Assembly (NCBI RefSeq): GCF_047663525.1
Contig: NC_092594.1
Coordinates: 36,627,001-36,691,000, forward strand
From: Anas platyrhynchos
Lineage: Eukaryota; Chordata; Aves; Anseriformes; Anatidae
Direction of reading: 5' to 3'
Length of the DNA: 64,000 bases
Notes under the pieces: generated by a model
What the model saw: only the letters and a program-made list of their open reading frames with translations
What the model was told of the DNA's origin: nothing
Database searches by the model: none
Program-made: the position numbers and the translations under genes
In this document: positions 11,891 through 25,356 of the stretch, one piece after another
Layout of the letters: each line of letters starts with the position of its first letter
Position numbering within the stretch: the first letter of the stretch is position 1

Positions 11891-14328
11891 AAGCAATAGT
11901 TTGGGCAGTTAGTTGTTTTTAGTGAGCATGTTGTAGTCATGGCTGCAAAGAGAGAGAATTAAACTGCCCACTCAGAAGATATGTAATTTGTATGTTGTAT
12001 AGTTTTATTGATTACACTGATTTATTCTACCCTATTTTATAATGCAGGACTTTTGTAATGTTGTTTAAATGAGGAAAAATTTCTGTCAAATTAGCTTAGT
12101 GGAATTTCTGATTGTTCGTTATAAAGGCAGCGTTCATAGAATTGCTTTTTTTTTTTTTTTTTTTTCCTTTGGGAACTGGATTTAAGTTAAAAACTTTCCT
12201 GTTTCCTTTTTGTATGTATTTAAATACAGTTATTTTTCTTCTCTCAATGGTATAGCATATTCCTATGCTTGAGAAGTATAGGCTACTGAAGAACCATTGT
12301 AAATGGACATTACAGGTATGCTGTATTTTTGAAGGTATTTTGTCATATTAAGTTTGATGACGCTAAAGTTAGGGAATTCTGAGCAGAATTGCGAGAAAAA
12401 AAAAAATGTTTTAAAGGCTTTAAAACATTAGGTAGGCGGTCGAGGGTGTTCACCAACAGGGGTTGTAAAGCATTACACACTAAATCCCGTTTTTTGTTCA
12501 TCTTGCTGCCACGCAGCCGCCGCGGCAGCAGGGCGAGGAGCGGAGGCCTGGCAGGGCAGCGCCGTGCCCGCGCCCTGGCCCTGGCTCAGCAGCAGCAGGT
12601 TTCGGGCCCTCTTCCCTCCAGGTTGCTCTAGCAGTTATGTTTTTTTTTTGTTTTTTTTTTTTCATCACGCGAACGACTTTTTTCTCCCCTCCCCGTCTCC
12701 TTCTCTCCAGAAGTTGTCAGACGCACAAATTCTCTGACCTGCAGTCACCCACCCACCCATCCAAATTGAAAGGCCTAGAAAAGTGCTTAGCGCGAATTGA
12801 CTTTGCCAGTTAATTCCTTTCTTTTTCCTCTTTTTGAACTAGGGCACTTGCTTTTATCATGCCGCACACCCCAGCAATGCCATTATTTATTCCTCTTCCT
12901 TTATAATAAAAACTTACGGGCTTAAAGTTAGGCAGCCATGGTACACTTTGTCTCTGCTGTTTATTCCCCCTCCCCCTTAAGGCCGAAGGGGAACAGAAAC
13001 ACCAAGTTTTCTCAACTCCACAGTATTCAGTCAGCCCACAGGAATATGCAAAATCCCTCTAACATTTTTTTTTTCTTTCTCTATTTCTCTTTGTTCCGTA
13101 TATTTGCAGCTTTGTAGTAACAGTGTTATAAAATATTTACTGTACAAAAATACAAAAAACCCAGATACATAGCCTAAAACAGTTTTTTTTTCCTTGTGGT
13201 GAATTTTTTTTAAGAATGTCAGTTAATATTGTACTTTGCATTGTGTCTCTGGAAATATCTTTTTTTTTTTTTTTTTTTTTTTGGTAGAAGGCCTCCATCG
13301 AACAAAATTAAAACCATAACCGGCATGACAATGTAAGGAGAGCTTCAATGGCACCTAAACAATAAATAAATAACAAAATAAACCTCATGAGGTCTGTTGG
13401 AGGCAGGTCTTGTGAAGTTAACACTGCCTGCTAGGCAGGATTTTCATTAAATCAAGCTTACAATGCCAATTTTGTCTTGAAGTCAATGCATGTATTACTG
13501 TTTGACAGTAAACCCAGCTATGCCATCATCAAGTCCAAGGCTGCGCAATAGTCTAATTAGTATCGAGTACATTTTCCTTTTATTTTTTCCAATAAAAAAG
13601 CAGTGGGATGAAAATTGCTTTGATATATAGCAGGTAACATTGAAGCTATTCCATAGCACTTAACTGTAGTGAATACTGTGTCACCAATTCTGAAATCAAT
13701 TTAATGTTTAATGCAAATCCATTACATGGTGCTATTACAGGCTGGCAAAATGATTTACAAAAATGTGACAACTTGGGCTCAATTCACTCTGCTTTCCAAC
13801 AATGTAAATGCATAGCAGTGTTTATCTGCATGAAAACTATGCACTAATCTATCTGAAAAAAAAAAAAAAAAAAGAAAAGAATATATCAACTTTGGTATCT
13901 ACTTTCCGTTTACTTCAATCCTTGCCTTTTTGGTCATTGTTATAATGCCAGCTTTAGGACAGAAAGAGTTATAAGAAAACCAGCATAATACCTGATATAT
14001 TAAAATGTAGTGCCTGTGAAATCTGTATTATATTGCTCTTCTGAAGTAAGATTTTTCTACACCGGTAGCCTTCGCTGTCTGTCAGAACCTTCTGATATAG
14101 GTGATGTAAAATAACCGTACAATATTAATGCATGCTATTCCATAATGCTTAGTAGCTGTATGAATATTACTCAAAGTTATGTTAGTCTTTTTTTCTGACT
14201 TGGTTCTTGTCAGATAGGTTTAAAGATATTTCACTGAGAACGCAAATTCTGTCTTTTCTTGATTTGGGGTGTTTTCAGTATTTTGGAGGTATACATTTAC
14301 TTAAATTCAGTATTACTTGTGTTTTGGG
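11891..14328 (+). other. NFIA: Possible distal NFIA 3'UTR
   Basis: A/T-rich sequence continues with the same character as the proximal 3'UTR, apart from a GC-richer patch at about 12510-12620. Further AATAAA signals lie at 12905-12910, 13361-13370 (overlapping copies) and 13591-13596. The low-CpG stretch from about 13300 to 14200 looks conserved in style. It may be distal 3'UTR of long NFIA transcripts or downstream regulatory DNA. RNA reads would decide. Confidence 0.45.
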
Positions 14329-14393
14329 TTTTTTTTCTTTTTTTTCTTTTTTTTTTCCTTTTTTTTTTTCCTTTTTTTTTTTTTTTTTTTTTT
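14329..14393 (+). repeat. 65-bp pyrimidine (T-rich) tract
   Basis: T runs are interrupted only by single or double C. The strand reads as polypyrimidine throughout and is complementary in kind to the A-rich tract at 14655-14696. Confidence 0.85.
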
Positions 14394-14653
14394 CCTAGAG
14401 GGCAGGACATGGTGTTTGAGACCAGAAATCTGTGCCTGGTAAGATTTTCATCTCAAAAAGCTACCCTAAGAATTCAAAGAGCTTGCTCTGAAGAACATAC
14501 CATAAAGTTCAAATTTTAAGGGACAGTCCTTTAAACCCATAAACGAGATTGAGCTCGTCTTGCGAGAGATTTCTTAATGGGCAGCGGTTAACCAGGTACC
14601 CATGCTTGACCCTTCTTCACACCAGACTTCCTCATATAGAAGAAAAAACCCTT

Positions 14654-14654
<1 letters not shown>

Positions 14655-14684
<30 letters not shown>

Positions 14685-14696
14685 AGAAAAAAAAAA
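14655..14696 (+). repeat. 42-bp A-rich tract
   Basis: A run interrupted by two G residues. In the same RNA it could pair with the T-rich tract about 260 bp upstream. Confidence 0.85.
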
Positions 14697-14839
14697 CCTC
14701 ATGTGGTTGTTTAGTTTCATGCACAGTTGCAATATTTTTCTTCAGACAAACTCTGTACAAACTTTGGGCCCGATTCATAAAAGCTCATTTGCTATTAACA
14801 CGGGACTCTGGTGGGCTTTTCTCCTCCAAATTTCGGATC

Positions 14840-15720
14840 GCTTTCTGTCCGAGGACACGCTCTGGCCGGTCCTTCTTTCCCCAGCACGCGCGCCTGCTCG
14901 CTCTCCTCTCCCTCCTCTTCCCCTCCCCACCTCCCCGAACTCCGAAGGAGAACAAAAATCGATGGGCCAAGGGGCCACGGAGGCAGGAGGGGAGGAAGCG
15001 CAGGCCCATGCTCCGACACCTCAAACGCGCAGGCGTGCGAGAGAAAAGGGGGAGGCAGCGGACGGGACCACCCCGAGCCGCGCTCCGGCCCTTGCGAGGT
15101 TTTGTCACGTTGAGGTACACGCTGCTCGATTCCAAAAAAGAGATGCTGTCTGTACCCGAAAAACGCGCTAGATTGCTACCTCTGAGCTCTAGAGAAAACC
15201 TTCGTAAAGGAGAACACTTGTATACAATGTGAACTTTTGTACTTTGTACGCTTTTTTTTTTTTTTAGGGAAGACTATTTTCCACTTAGTTAATCTTCTAT
15301 GCTCGAGCATGAACAAAAACAATTGTGTTCAGTGAAATCCCCCCCTTTTATCTGCATCCACAAATTAATATGAGGGAAAAAAAAAAAAAAAAAAAAAAGA
15401 TGAGTTTTTAGACGGAGCATGGTAGGAAGAGAGTCCCCGGCTTGGCATCTCTGCCTTGGCCGCTGCTTGCTCTCGCTGCGGGCGTCCCTTGGGGGAAAGG
15501 GCTGCAAAATTCCTTGCTTTGGAGACACAATCAAGGAGAAAGCCCCGCTTTGGATGGCTCAGCGGTTTCTCCGCGCAGTTGAGCTTTGACCTAGCCCTGG
15601 CCCGCTTTCCGAGACTGGTCCAGCCAAGTCCCTCGGTGTTGCTTTTAAACCCGGGGCACTAAAATTTCCACTGGCCGCGTGAAAGATCTGCTGCAAATTC
15701 ACTTGACACCCGTGTTAATA
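14840..15720. other. GC-rich blocks downstream of NFIA
   Basis: CpG-bearing GC-rich sequence at about 14840-15110 and 15420-15680 flanks A/T-rich sequence with an A run at 15376-15398. Overlapping open frames on both strands come from the GC composition and from Pro/Arg/Ser-rich chance translation. No splice-supported exon or known domain is visible. A CpG-island-like regulatory element or an unspliced non-coding transcript is possible. Confidence 0.35.
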
Positions 15721-17540
15721 CCATGTCGTGTTCATTTTTTTTATGAGTCAGGCCCCTCGTGCCTCTAGTATACTTGTATTGACTCTCATAGTTACCATTT
15801 TAGTTTTACTGTGTTCTGTGAAAAAAATTGTAATTGGTTGAGAATCACTGTGGGCATCCATTCTTATTCAACTAAGTCTCCGCAGGTTTTTTGAGCTGGT
15901 GTGGATTAGTTTAACTCTTGTATTCAACCATTAGTGCTACCACCTTCTCACATTACAATACAATTACTGGAAGCAAGTACTGCATTTCCTATGCAACAAA
16001 AAAGGAAAATAAAAAATTGCTAATGCTAACGGGCCGTGTTGTTATTTACTTGCACAGGGTATCTGCGCGCTCGCGGCACCGCGGGACTCGCTGCGAGGCC
16101 GAGTGCTCCGGGTGCATACACAGGGCCGGCACCAGCCTTGCCGCCCCAGGGTCCCCAAACCACGGGATTTTGGTTAAATTGAACCGCAGTCGGCGCATCA
16201 GCTGTGCTGTCGGTGTCCCCTCTGCACAGAATCACTCCTGCTGTGGTAACCAGCTGCATCTCAGCAAACCTCTGCAGGTTAAATCGCTCACAAAGCACAT
16301 CTAGTAAAAATTAACCGAGATTAATTAATTCTGCAAGTGCCACGATGTATCTTTAAAGGTAGCTAAGTGCTAAAAACGCCACCACGTTGGCCAAGCACCG
16401 CGGTGCCGTCTGCGTTTCAGCTGCTGCTGATGGTGGAGACCTCGCAGCCAGCCCGGGCCGTGCTGTCCTGCACCTCCCCGTGGGGCTTCTGGGGCACGGG
16501 GCAGAAAACGCAGCTTTCCTCACTGCACTTTTAAGTTTTTCCTCACTTGATGCGTTTTTCCTAAAAGAAACACGCAGAAGTTAAGATTTGCAGAAGGCAA
16601 TTTTTTTGCGTTTCAGCAATTCTGCCTGCTTTCTGCATGAAAACTGGCACAAGGCCACAAGGCTGGGGCAGCTGTGCTGGTGGCCCTGTGGGGACACGAG
16701 GTGGGGACCCTTGGGCGCACACCCTTCCCTGGGCAGCACCAGCTGGGAAACAGCTCTTCCTTTTTCTTTTGGGGACAATTAGTGCTTTCCAATAAGTAGT
16801 TACTCGAAGCACTGGTATTTCTTTTCTGACCACCGCACCCCCTGTTTCATTTTGGGCTTCCAGGACAGGATGGGAGGTTTGGGCCATGCACAGATCTAAT
16901 GTCACTGTCCTCTGGTGCCCCCTCCTTGCCCCTCACAATGCCTTTAGCCTCATCCCAGCTCCATGCCTGGTCACTGCTCCAGCCACGGCACCAGCATTTG
17001 GGCAGAAAATTCATCCTGGGGCTGCAGGAACAAGCCCGAATGCTGCTGGTGCCCAGAGGGAACCAGGAGGGGCTCCAGGAGGGTGGCCAGATCCTGCGCC
17101 ACGCGGGGCAAAAGCTGTAGGGGAGCAGCCACCTGTAGGGCTGGGCCTCGGTCGCCCTCTCCCTCGTGCTTGCTGCTGGTCTTGCACTCGTTCCTTCTCG
17201 CTTTCTCCTTTCTTCCTGCAGGAAAAAAAAGGTCTCCATCAGCACCTAAGGAAATAAATCCCATTCGTTATTTATCGCTATGAAAAAGTGTCAGCTGGGA
17301 TCGGAGTGCAAGAAGAATACACAATAGTCCAACAATAAAAAAATACAAAGTTTGGGTGGGAGAATCACTGAGTGGTGTTCAGGCAGAGAAAAATTCCACT
17401 GCCGTGACCTGGGGGAGAAGCAACCGAGGTGTTGAGGGCCCTGCAGGTCGCAGGCACATTGCAGGGCACAGGCAACACGTGCACACACCCCAGCTCGCCC
17501 CACTCATGCACATACACGCGGGTGTGATTGCACACGTCCA
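15721..17540. other. NFIA-TM2D1 spacer, no gene seen
   Basis: A/T-rich sequence (15721-16030) is followed by a small CpG-rich patch (about 16040-16200) and moderately GC-rich sequence to 17540. The TTAATTAA core near 16321 suggests regulatory DNA. The open frames overlap on both strands without domain content. Confidence 0.4.
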
Positions 17541-17542
17541 GG

Positions 17543-17562
17543 CACACACACACACACACACA
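17543..17562. repeat. (CA)10 microsatellite
   Basis: Ten uninterrupted CA dinucleotides lie inside a wider CAC-rich segment (about 17460-17565). Confidence 0.9.
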
Positions 17563-20500
17563 TCCCTGTGAGGTTTCATTTATCACCATTTGGCCATGCC
17601 TCTCCCCTCCCGCGCAGCGGCACCTCGGGTGGATCGTGGCGACAACGTGATCACGCCGAGTTTTGACCTTTGGCTTTTTCACCTTTCCTTCTCCAAATCT
17701 GGGCCGTGCCCAGTTGTTTTTGCGTCAATGATGCGTAACGTTCAGAAACGCTCACACTTCTCTCAAGCTTATCGTTATTACAAAGACATCCCGAGGGTAT
17801 TACTTACACGTCACGAAGCAACGGCCCTTTAAACTCATATTAGTGGTGGATCTGGCTACTTAATCTCTTCCTTAAAAGTAAAAGTTCCCGATGATACGGA
17901 AAGGAAGAGGCTCGGGAGCGTGAGCGAGGCAGCGGGTTCGTCTGATGTCTTTTATCTGCCGCAGACAAGCCGAGCCTGGAAATATTTATTGGTTCAGTCC
18001 TTCAGCAACATGGTATTAATTGCCTCCGAGTGTTTTGATAGGTAGTTAGCACAAGGGTATTAATGAAAATAGCACCACTTCATTTTAAAATTAACTACTT
18101 GGCCATTCAGCAACATGAGCTGATAAATTATGGCAATAAATTCGCGACTGAGATTTATGCAATGGCACCGCGCGCTCCCACGGCGCGGGGGGCCGGGGCC
18201 CTCGTCGCCCCCACGCCTCCACGCAGCTTTGTGGGTGCCTTAAATCCCTGCAGATGCTCGGGCCCGGGAGTTTCACGACCTCTCGGGTCAGTTCTGGAGC
18301 TCTTTAAAACCGACAGTGCTGGGGGGAGCTGCACCGGAGTCCTCAGCAGAGCAGGGAGCACCGCGGGTTTGATTACACCAGGTCCCCGACCTGCCCACGC
18401 CACAGCACCCGAATAATTCCTCCCCTGCTCCCCAACACCTTGAAAACAGGGAGCCGGGCTGCTGCTGCTGCAGACCTGCAAGATCTGCTGTTGTTGTTGT
18501 TGTTGGCTGGTGAACGGCCTCGTACTTGCCAACGCCGGACCAGTGTCTGCTGATTCCCGTCCCTCTCTTCTCTTCCGAGAGGCAGAAGCAAACCAGGGAT
18601 GTGATCGAGGTCGGACCCAAGCCCACCCCTTTCTCTGGGATATTTCCCAACATTTTCTTTCGCTCAGGTGGGGTTTTTCTCCATCCTGGCTCTCAGAGGA
18701 CAGAGGATGTGCCTGGCTTTGGGCTGCACACGGCCGTCGATGAACAAACCAAGAGCAAACCCACACCTGCGGCACCGAAGCAGCCCCAGCCCCGGCACAA
18801 ACCCTGCTCGCCCAGGACATAAAGCCTCTCGTGAGTGCTGTCCATAACCCGCCTTTTTTGACAAAGAAATATTAATCTGTGAAAAATGAATGGCAACTCC
18901 CTGCCTTAGGCAGCGAAGAAATTGGAAAATGTTCCTATAAATGTGATTCATATGACATAATACCTGCCCGCATATTGCATTATCCAAACCTATTAGAATG
19001 GAGATGCAGCCAACTATTTTGTTATATGGGGTTTAATCTTTTTCCCCATTGTTCATTATTACCCTACAGAAATTTCATAACCTGGTGTCTTTTTTTTTTT
19101 TTTTTCACCCCTTGATAGTTTTGGCTTTTCCCTTGTGCCATCCCAGTGGGTTGAAACGGGTGCAAAACACCCCAAAAAGTGCCCAATGTCTGCATGCTGT
19201 GGGCAGAGGGCACAAACCTGCCGGGGGTATCAGCAGTGGGGTGCTGAATGGGGACATGGGGGGGTCTCAGGGTGGCACCCCCAGCTCTGGAGCAGCCACG
19301 TGGGCAGCAGGATGGGGACACTGCGGGTCCCCCCAATGTCACCGCTCTTCAGACAAATGCGAGTGATTCCCTCTCCTTCCAAAAAGGTGCATTTTGTTAC
19401 CGGGCGGGAGATGCACCCGTTTCGTAGAAAATTCAGCTAAATGTTGCATTTATTTATAAACGTGACAAATTTAATAGGGTAGGAAAGGTATTTGAATTAT
19501 TGATTGTTAAATATTTAAGCCCCGAGTACCCATCCATCAGCATGTGTGAGAAAGCTCGGGACAGATTTATGATGTTGGAGTTTTCCTGGTTAGCTGGCAC
19601 TTGGCATTTCTATTAATTATAGCCCACACACTCGTTTTTTTGTATGTGCGTGTTTTTGTGTTTTTTTTTTTTCTTTTTTTTTTTTTTCCCTGGGATTTGT
19701 TAGAAGTATTTATAAAAGATGTCCCTATTATACCATTTAAATATTGTTTGTGCAACTGGAACACGTTTTCTATCGGGGATTAATACACTGTTTGATTTAG
19801 GAGAAAATTAAATTAGAAGGTGTAAGTCTCAGGAGACGAGTGCTTTATTTGAAAAGGGTTTCCACCACTGGAAAGCACAAAGTTTTTCTTTTACATATAA
19901 ATATTTTGCTCCCGGTGTCCCCGGTGTGCGGGTGGGAAGGAAGCAGAGGACTCAGCCCCTGTTTCTCTGCAGCTTGGTGCTGGGGCAGGTGGGAAGCTTT
20001 TGGCAAAGGCTGCTTTGACCTTAAATCACTCAGAGTCTAAAAAGTGCCTCGGTTTTGCCAAGCACAGTGCCAAAACTCCTGTTGCAGTGTGAGTAAAAGC
20101 TCCTGGTTCCCAACCTGGGGGTGAAACCTCTGTCACCACACAGGGACGGGGCACCAGGAGCTGGCACCTCCTGTGCCCAGCTGTGGTCCAGCAGGGAAGT
20201 GCTGATGATGTTTGTCCTCGTTCATTCCCAAACTGAAGCAGGAGGGGATTTATTTTGTCCTGTCCCATGCTTGGGCACAGTCCTCCCTGCTTGCTTTGCT
20301 CCTAAGTGCACACTCAGCTTGGAGTCGGTCCTTTCTTTCCTGGGGCCACAGAGGCTTTGGGGAGGAAAAGGCTCAGATTTGGCCACGGGGGCGAGGCTGT
20401 GCCGTGGTCCCCAGCTGGACCCCGCACACCACCCAACAAGTGTCCCAAAGTCCTCCTCGTACCAGGACTTTGTCTTCACTCTGTAACCACCCTGATGTCA

Positions 20501-21990
20501 GGGAGGGGGCAGGATGCGTGGCGTGATGTTTGTGATGTTCATTAATAACCCCCCAGCAGCCCCTGTTACTTCCCTGGGCGGGGGAAGGATGCGAATTGCC
20601 CACGTCGCGGCCCCAGCGCCACGGAAGGGTTGGTGCAATGGGAGGAAACCACCGAGGAGCAGCGGGTCAATAATGCACCTCCTAAAAACCAGCTCCCTGA
20701 GTGTGTATCGCTATGATAGATTGTAATTGCTCAAGAAGAGCCATTACGGCCTGTTAGGTCAATACTCTGCATTTCCAAAGTGCTTTAATTAATACATATT
20801 TACATCAGGTAATAGCAGGGATTTCTCTGAGCCGTGGTATGAGGCCAAGAGAGGCTCCTAACTTTCACAATTTGGGGGGGTGAGCATGATTTAGTTTCTC
20901 CGTGCTTTGTTGCAAATTACAGAAACGTGTCTGGTGTCACGAGCAGCAAGAAAATCTCCGTCCTCCTCCAGGCGGCCCTGCACTTCGGGCACGGGCACGG
21001 GGGCACGCAGGGAGCAACCCCCAGCACTTTGCCAGCCGCAGCCCCTCGTCCTTCCCCTCGCTGTTCGGGGCCATAAATAAGGTACCGGCAGATATATTGC
21101 TGCTGCTGTTACTTCCATGGGCAGGCGCCATCAGGAGAAAGGCTGCGGGCACTGGGGAGGTGAGCTCCCAGCTTCACCACATTCCCGGGCCCCACCATGC
21201 AGCAAAGCCCTTGTTTTGCTGGGTTTTCACCCGTTTCCTTGTTCTGGGAGTGTGCAGCCCTCCAGGAGGGGCCAAGACTGAGTTCGAGGCTCTCAGCCCA
21301 CACCAGGCACGCAGGTGAGCGCTGGGGCCGCCTGGTGCCCCAGGTAACACCGAAACACAAACAGGGCAAGGTTATTGATTTTTTTCTCCTTCTTCTTTCC
21401 CCGAGACCACAAATTAGAAACGGCGCTGCTAAAACTCACTGGCCTCTCCGCAAATTTTAATTAAAGCATAAATAAATCATTTTGGGCGCTGCACTTGCCT
21501 ATAAACAATGAGGGAGATGGCACCCTTACAACTGCTTGTCAACATTTGGTGACTAATGAGTCACTGTGAAAATACAATCTGAAGCGACCGAATTGAAACC
21601 AGACCCCGGCGCTAACGAACGGCACATGCCCGCCTGCCGCAGCACGGCGGCCGAGGGCCCCCAAACCGCCCCTGGGGGCGGGGGGTGCTCAGCCGCGCAG
21701 CCCTGGCCTTTATTGAATAAAGCGCAGCGCTGTAATGCGATATTGCAGCTGCAGCCTTTTTGCCACGTTGTGGAGTAATGTTTTCCCCTGTCCTTGCAGC
21801 AAACAATAACCATATGCCGCGTGTGTTACCAAATGTTTATTTTATTTCTTCGTCAGGACGCGAGGCGGGCTCTGGAGAAGGGCTCGCGCTGTTCCAAGTG
21901 GTTTCCAGCCGGCCCTGCAAGGACGGCGGCATCCCACAACGGCCCGGCGTGGCCCCGGCCGCTGACCTGAAGGGTGTCCCCATGTAGCTT
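17563..21990. other. Spacer with alternating GC-rich blocks and AT-rich candidate elements
   Basis: GC-rich stretches (about 18160-18450, 20960-21060, 21600-21690, 21850-21980) alternate with AT-rich low-CpG segments such as 17970-18160, 19430-19560, 20700-20830 and 21440-21560, which carry ATTAATTGC, TTTAATTAA or similar cores. The alternation is typical of regulatory deserts beside developmental transcription-factor genes, and NFIA is the nearest such gene. A GCT and GTT trinucleotide tract lies at 18459-18506. No coding exon was recognised. Confidence 0.35.
18459..18506. repeat. Short GCT and GTT trinucleotide tracts
   Basis: About five GCT units are followed, after a short gap, by about five GTT units. 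Confidence 0.75.
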
Positions 21991-21997
21991 ATCACCC

Positions 21998-22075
21998 CAC
22001 ACACCATATCGCACCCCCTCACACCATATCGCACCCCATACACCATATCACACCTCATCACACCGCACCATGCCA
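21998..22075. repeat. Short minisatellite, about 17-bp unit
   Basis: Imperfect tandem copies of a unit like CACACCATATCGCACCC occur about four times, with decay towards the right end. Confidence 0.8.
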
Positions 22076-25000
22076 TGCCACACCGGCCTGCAGCAACACG
22101 GCCTCAGATGTCCTCCCAAGGCCACAAGTCGCGCTCGCACCATGCAGCTTCCACCACAGCCTTCGGTTTGACAAGACACCAAACTGGTTTGGTTTTCTCC
22201 ACCAAACATGTAAAGCAGGCCTAATTTTCAAGGTTTTTATCCCCCACGAGGGACCAAGAGGCTTTACCCAGGCGAGGGCTGAACGCCCCACACACAGCCC
22301 TGCATTTCTCCCATACACCCAAAGCGCCACACTTGCTGCGGGCCTCTGACCTCCGGCACCACACAAGCTGCAGCCGAGTGTCTCCACACTGTCTTGCTCC
22401 TAAAACACCCCAGACCGATGCCATTTCCACCCCAGAGCCCTGATGAGCCCACCCAACCCCACGACGCTTTGCTCTTCATCTTAATTAATAAGTAAAATGT
22501 TCAGGATCCTGTGGGCATAGCGGTCATTCAGCCCCGAAGAGCTCAGGCACAGGCAAGTGGCCACTCTTCCCTCACACCCCTGTCATTCAGCTGGAACAGC
22601 AGCAGCAGATGGACAGACGGACAGACAGACAGAAAGTCTGCGTCCAGCACATCTGATAGATGCCAATATCCACAGCCCGATTCCCAGCAGGTCTCCTCTG
22701 GGGGTCAGAGCCCAGCCCCTGGTGCCATGGCAATGGGAATTAGGCCCACTCTGCTCGCCTTTTTTTCATTATTATTCCCTTGAACGCAGGCTCGTGAAAA
22801 GAAAGAAAAATATTATGTTCCGTGTGTCGCTTCTGCGAGTCAGAAACCAATCTTGACAGGGGAAAAAAAGAAGGGGAAAAAAAAAAAAAAAAAAGGAAAA
22901 AAATCCAAAAGCTCCCAACTGCAGCACATGCTCATGGAAACAAGATGTGGAGCACATGAGGCTGTCCCAGGGAGAAAGTTTTCTAAAAATAACATATGCA
23001 GATTATGTACATAAAATGTCATGAAATATCAGCACATAAAAACGTGTGGTAGTTCAGGCTGTTGCAATTACAGCTAAAATGTGCCAGATGAACGACACGC
23101 AGCATTTGGTGCTGTCTGCAGCGAAAGCCAGGCACGGGGCCAGCGGCCGCGGGTGCTCAGCCCCACGGCACCGCCACGCCACGACCCACAGGTCGCCCAG
23201 CCCGCCCCAAAGCCGCCGCCGAACGCTTCCTAGCTGCCCGTTTTCATAAAACATCCATCTCTGGATTTCATTTCTGGGCCTGCTTTGCTCCTCGTTGTGT
23301 GACGGCTCTCAGCCTTGTCATCAGGAACACAGCAGGGAAGGGGGGTCCCTGGCCACGTAGCTGTGTGTACACACGAACAGGATTTGGGTCACGATTTGTC
23401 CTCATGCAATGGTGATTAGAAAGTCGTGAAACTGTGATGGGAAAGTGCCTCACACACAAGGGGAGCCCCACACACCCCTAGGGCCACCCCTTTCCCCTGG
23501 GCTTTGTGCTTGCTGTGGGACGCTCCCAACAGAGCAGTGCAAATGGAACCATGCCAGCTCTTTGGCTTCACTAAATCACATTTCTCAGGTAACGTCGCTG
23601 CTTAGGGCAGGGCAAATTTCACCTCAGAGGGCTCAGACTGGATTTTGGGCAGCACCAGGCACAGGCAGCTGCAGGGACTGGCCCCACCAGTGGCTCTGAG
23701 GCCTGCAGCGCTGTGCTGAGGGGCCCTACCTCATGCAGGGCGATACTCTGTTAGGTTGCACTTTTTAATCGCTTTTCTAGCAAATAGGGGTTTTGTCCGT
23801 CGAGTCGGCCAGAATTAAATTACTTCGCAAGAGATTTCTTTTTTTTTTTTCCCCCAAGGATACTTTTTATTTCGTGCTGCAAAACGCATGCTGCTGGCGG
23901 CTCGCGGGGAGAACAAGGCCTTTTGTATCGAAGTCCAGAAAAGCAACATGATTCATTGCTTTCTCATTATTTTGTCCTCTTGCTGGATATTGCCGGGGAA
24001 ATTCCACCCCCCCACACACTCCTCTCAGCCCCCCCTTTCTTTCTTTCTTTCCAGCCCGTTTGAAAAGCAGCTGATGGAAGGAGAGGAATATTCATCTCCC
24101 CGCTTCGCTCACGTGGCCGGCAGAGCCTCGGCAAACTTCGATGGCCGGCGTCCCGGCGCCGAGCAGCCCGAAAGCTCGCGCCCTCGGCTCGCCTCGAGAG
24201 CCTTTCTGCGCCGCGGCTCGTTCCCCTGCAGTGCGGGGAAGGCTGTCTGCGGGAGTGAATTGTGTACTGCGGCAGACGGGGCTCTTTTTATTTCCATTGA
24301 TTTCCGGTTAATCGCTTTTGCCCTCCCGAGCTGACGCGCCAGCTCACACACCACGCTGCACCACGGCCGCTGGGGCTGGGGGGAGGCAGTGGGATCCCCA
24401 TGGGGGCCGGTGGAGGCCTGGAGGCCATGGGGAGGTTTGGGGCTGCAGGTGTCCGCTTGGGAAATGAGCCACAGCACAGTGCACGTTCATAGGGAAAACT
24501 TGTGCCAGCCCTGGTGGGTGCTGAGCAGCCTCAGTTTCTCCAGGCAGGGAAATGGGTTGATTTTTCCTCATTGCTAAAGGACAGGAAGGATAACAACAAA
24601 ATCTCACATAACTCTTCCTGAGGGTCCCCTCCTCCCTCAGCACCATGGTCCTGAGCCCTCCCAAGAGCCTCCTGCCCCAAGGAAAAGCCATTTTCCTGGC
24701 ATTTTCCCACCTGGGATGCTTCCCTGCTTCACCTCGCTTCACTGCACCCCCTCCTTTACAGCCTCACCACTAGTTTTAGGGAAGAATTTCTCATTTTTAA
24801 ATAACATTTAAGCACCACTTGGGAGTAGGCAGAGTGTTTTTGTTTTCTTTCCCAAGGGGGTTTGGAAGGGGGGGCAGGTGCTTGGTCTGCACCCACACCC
24901 CTGTCCTGTCGTGGCGTCAGGCCCCTGCGATGCCGTCCTCCATGCCGCTGCCTCACGAAGCCAGGCCTTCTGTCTCAGCACGAGACGTGGTGAATGGCAA

Positions 25001-25356
25001 AATTCAGCATGACGATGTTCATGGGGAGGAGGCACACAGTCCCGCTGAGTGGAAAAGAGGAACGAGCTGAGGTGGTTGTTGTCTGACACAACGGAGGAGA
25101 AAATGGCCGGGGGCAGCGTGGGGCGGACAGCTCTCCTCCCAGCACGGACAGGATCTGCACAGGGAACGTCCCACCAGAGCAGCTGTGGAAGCTAGGCTGG
25201 AAAATGAAAGCTCTTGGAGCCAAGAGGCAGAGGAAGAAGCAGATAAAATACACTTCTGAAAAGGATTCTGAGGTGAGACTCGTGAATTTTAATGCACTCC
25301 CTCTGTGGCAGGACGCAGCCCAGCCATGGCTCAGCCAAATGCCTGTGGTGGGGCTG
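22076..25356. other. Spacer, no gene seen
   Basis: Mostly GC-moderate unique sequence with a GAC-rich microsatellite (about 22608-22634), an A run at 22877-22894, and a CpG-rich patch at about 24100-24340. It may be regulatory. Nothing reads as a conserved exon. Confidence 0.35.

Noticed and set aside
14602-15232. Open frames of up to 189 residues downstream of NFIA
   Set aside because: They start in a poly-A-derived lysine run and continue in GC-rich sequence open in several frames. No exon signals were seen.
16907-16925. CTCF-like CTCTGGTGCCCCCTCC
   Set aside because: The core matches only in part and the flanks do not fit the CTCF consensus.
24638-24657. RE1/REST-like site CTCAGCACCATGGTCCTGAG
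   Set aside because: Only the left half matches the RE1 consensus; the right half lacks the ACAGCGCC core.
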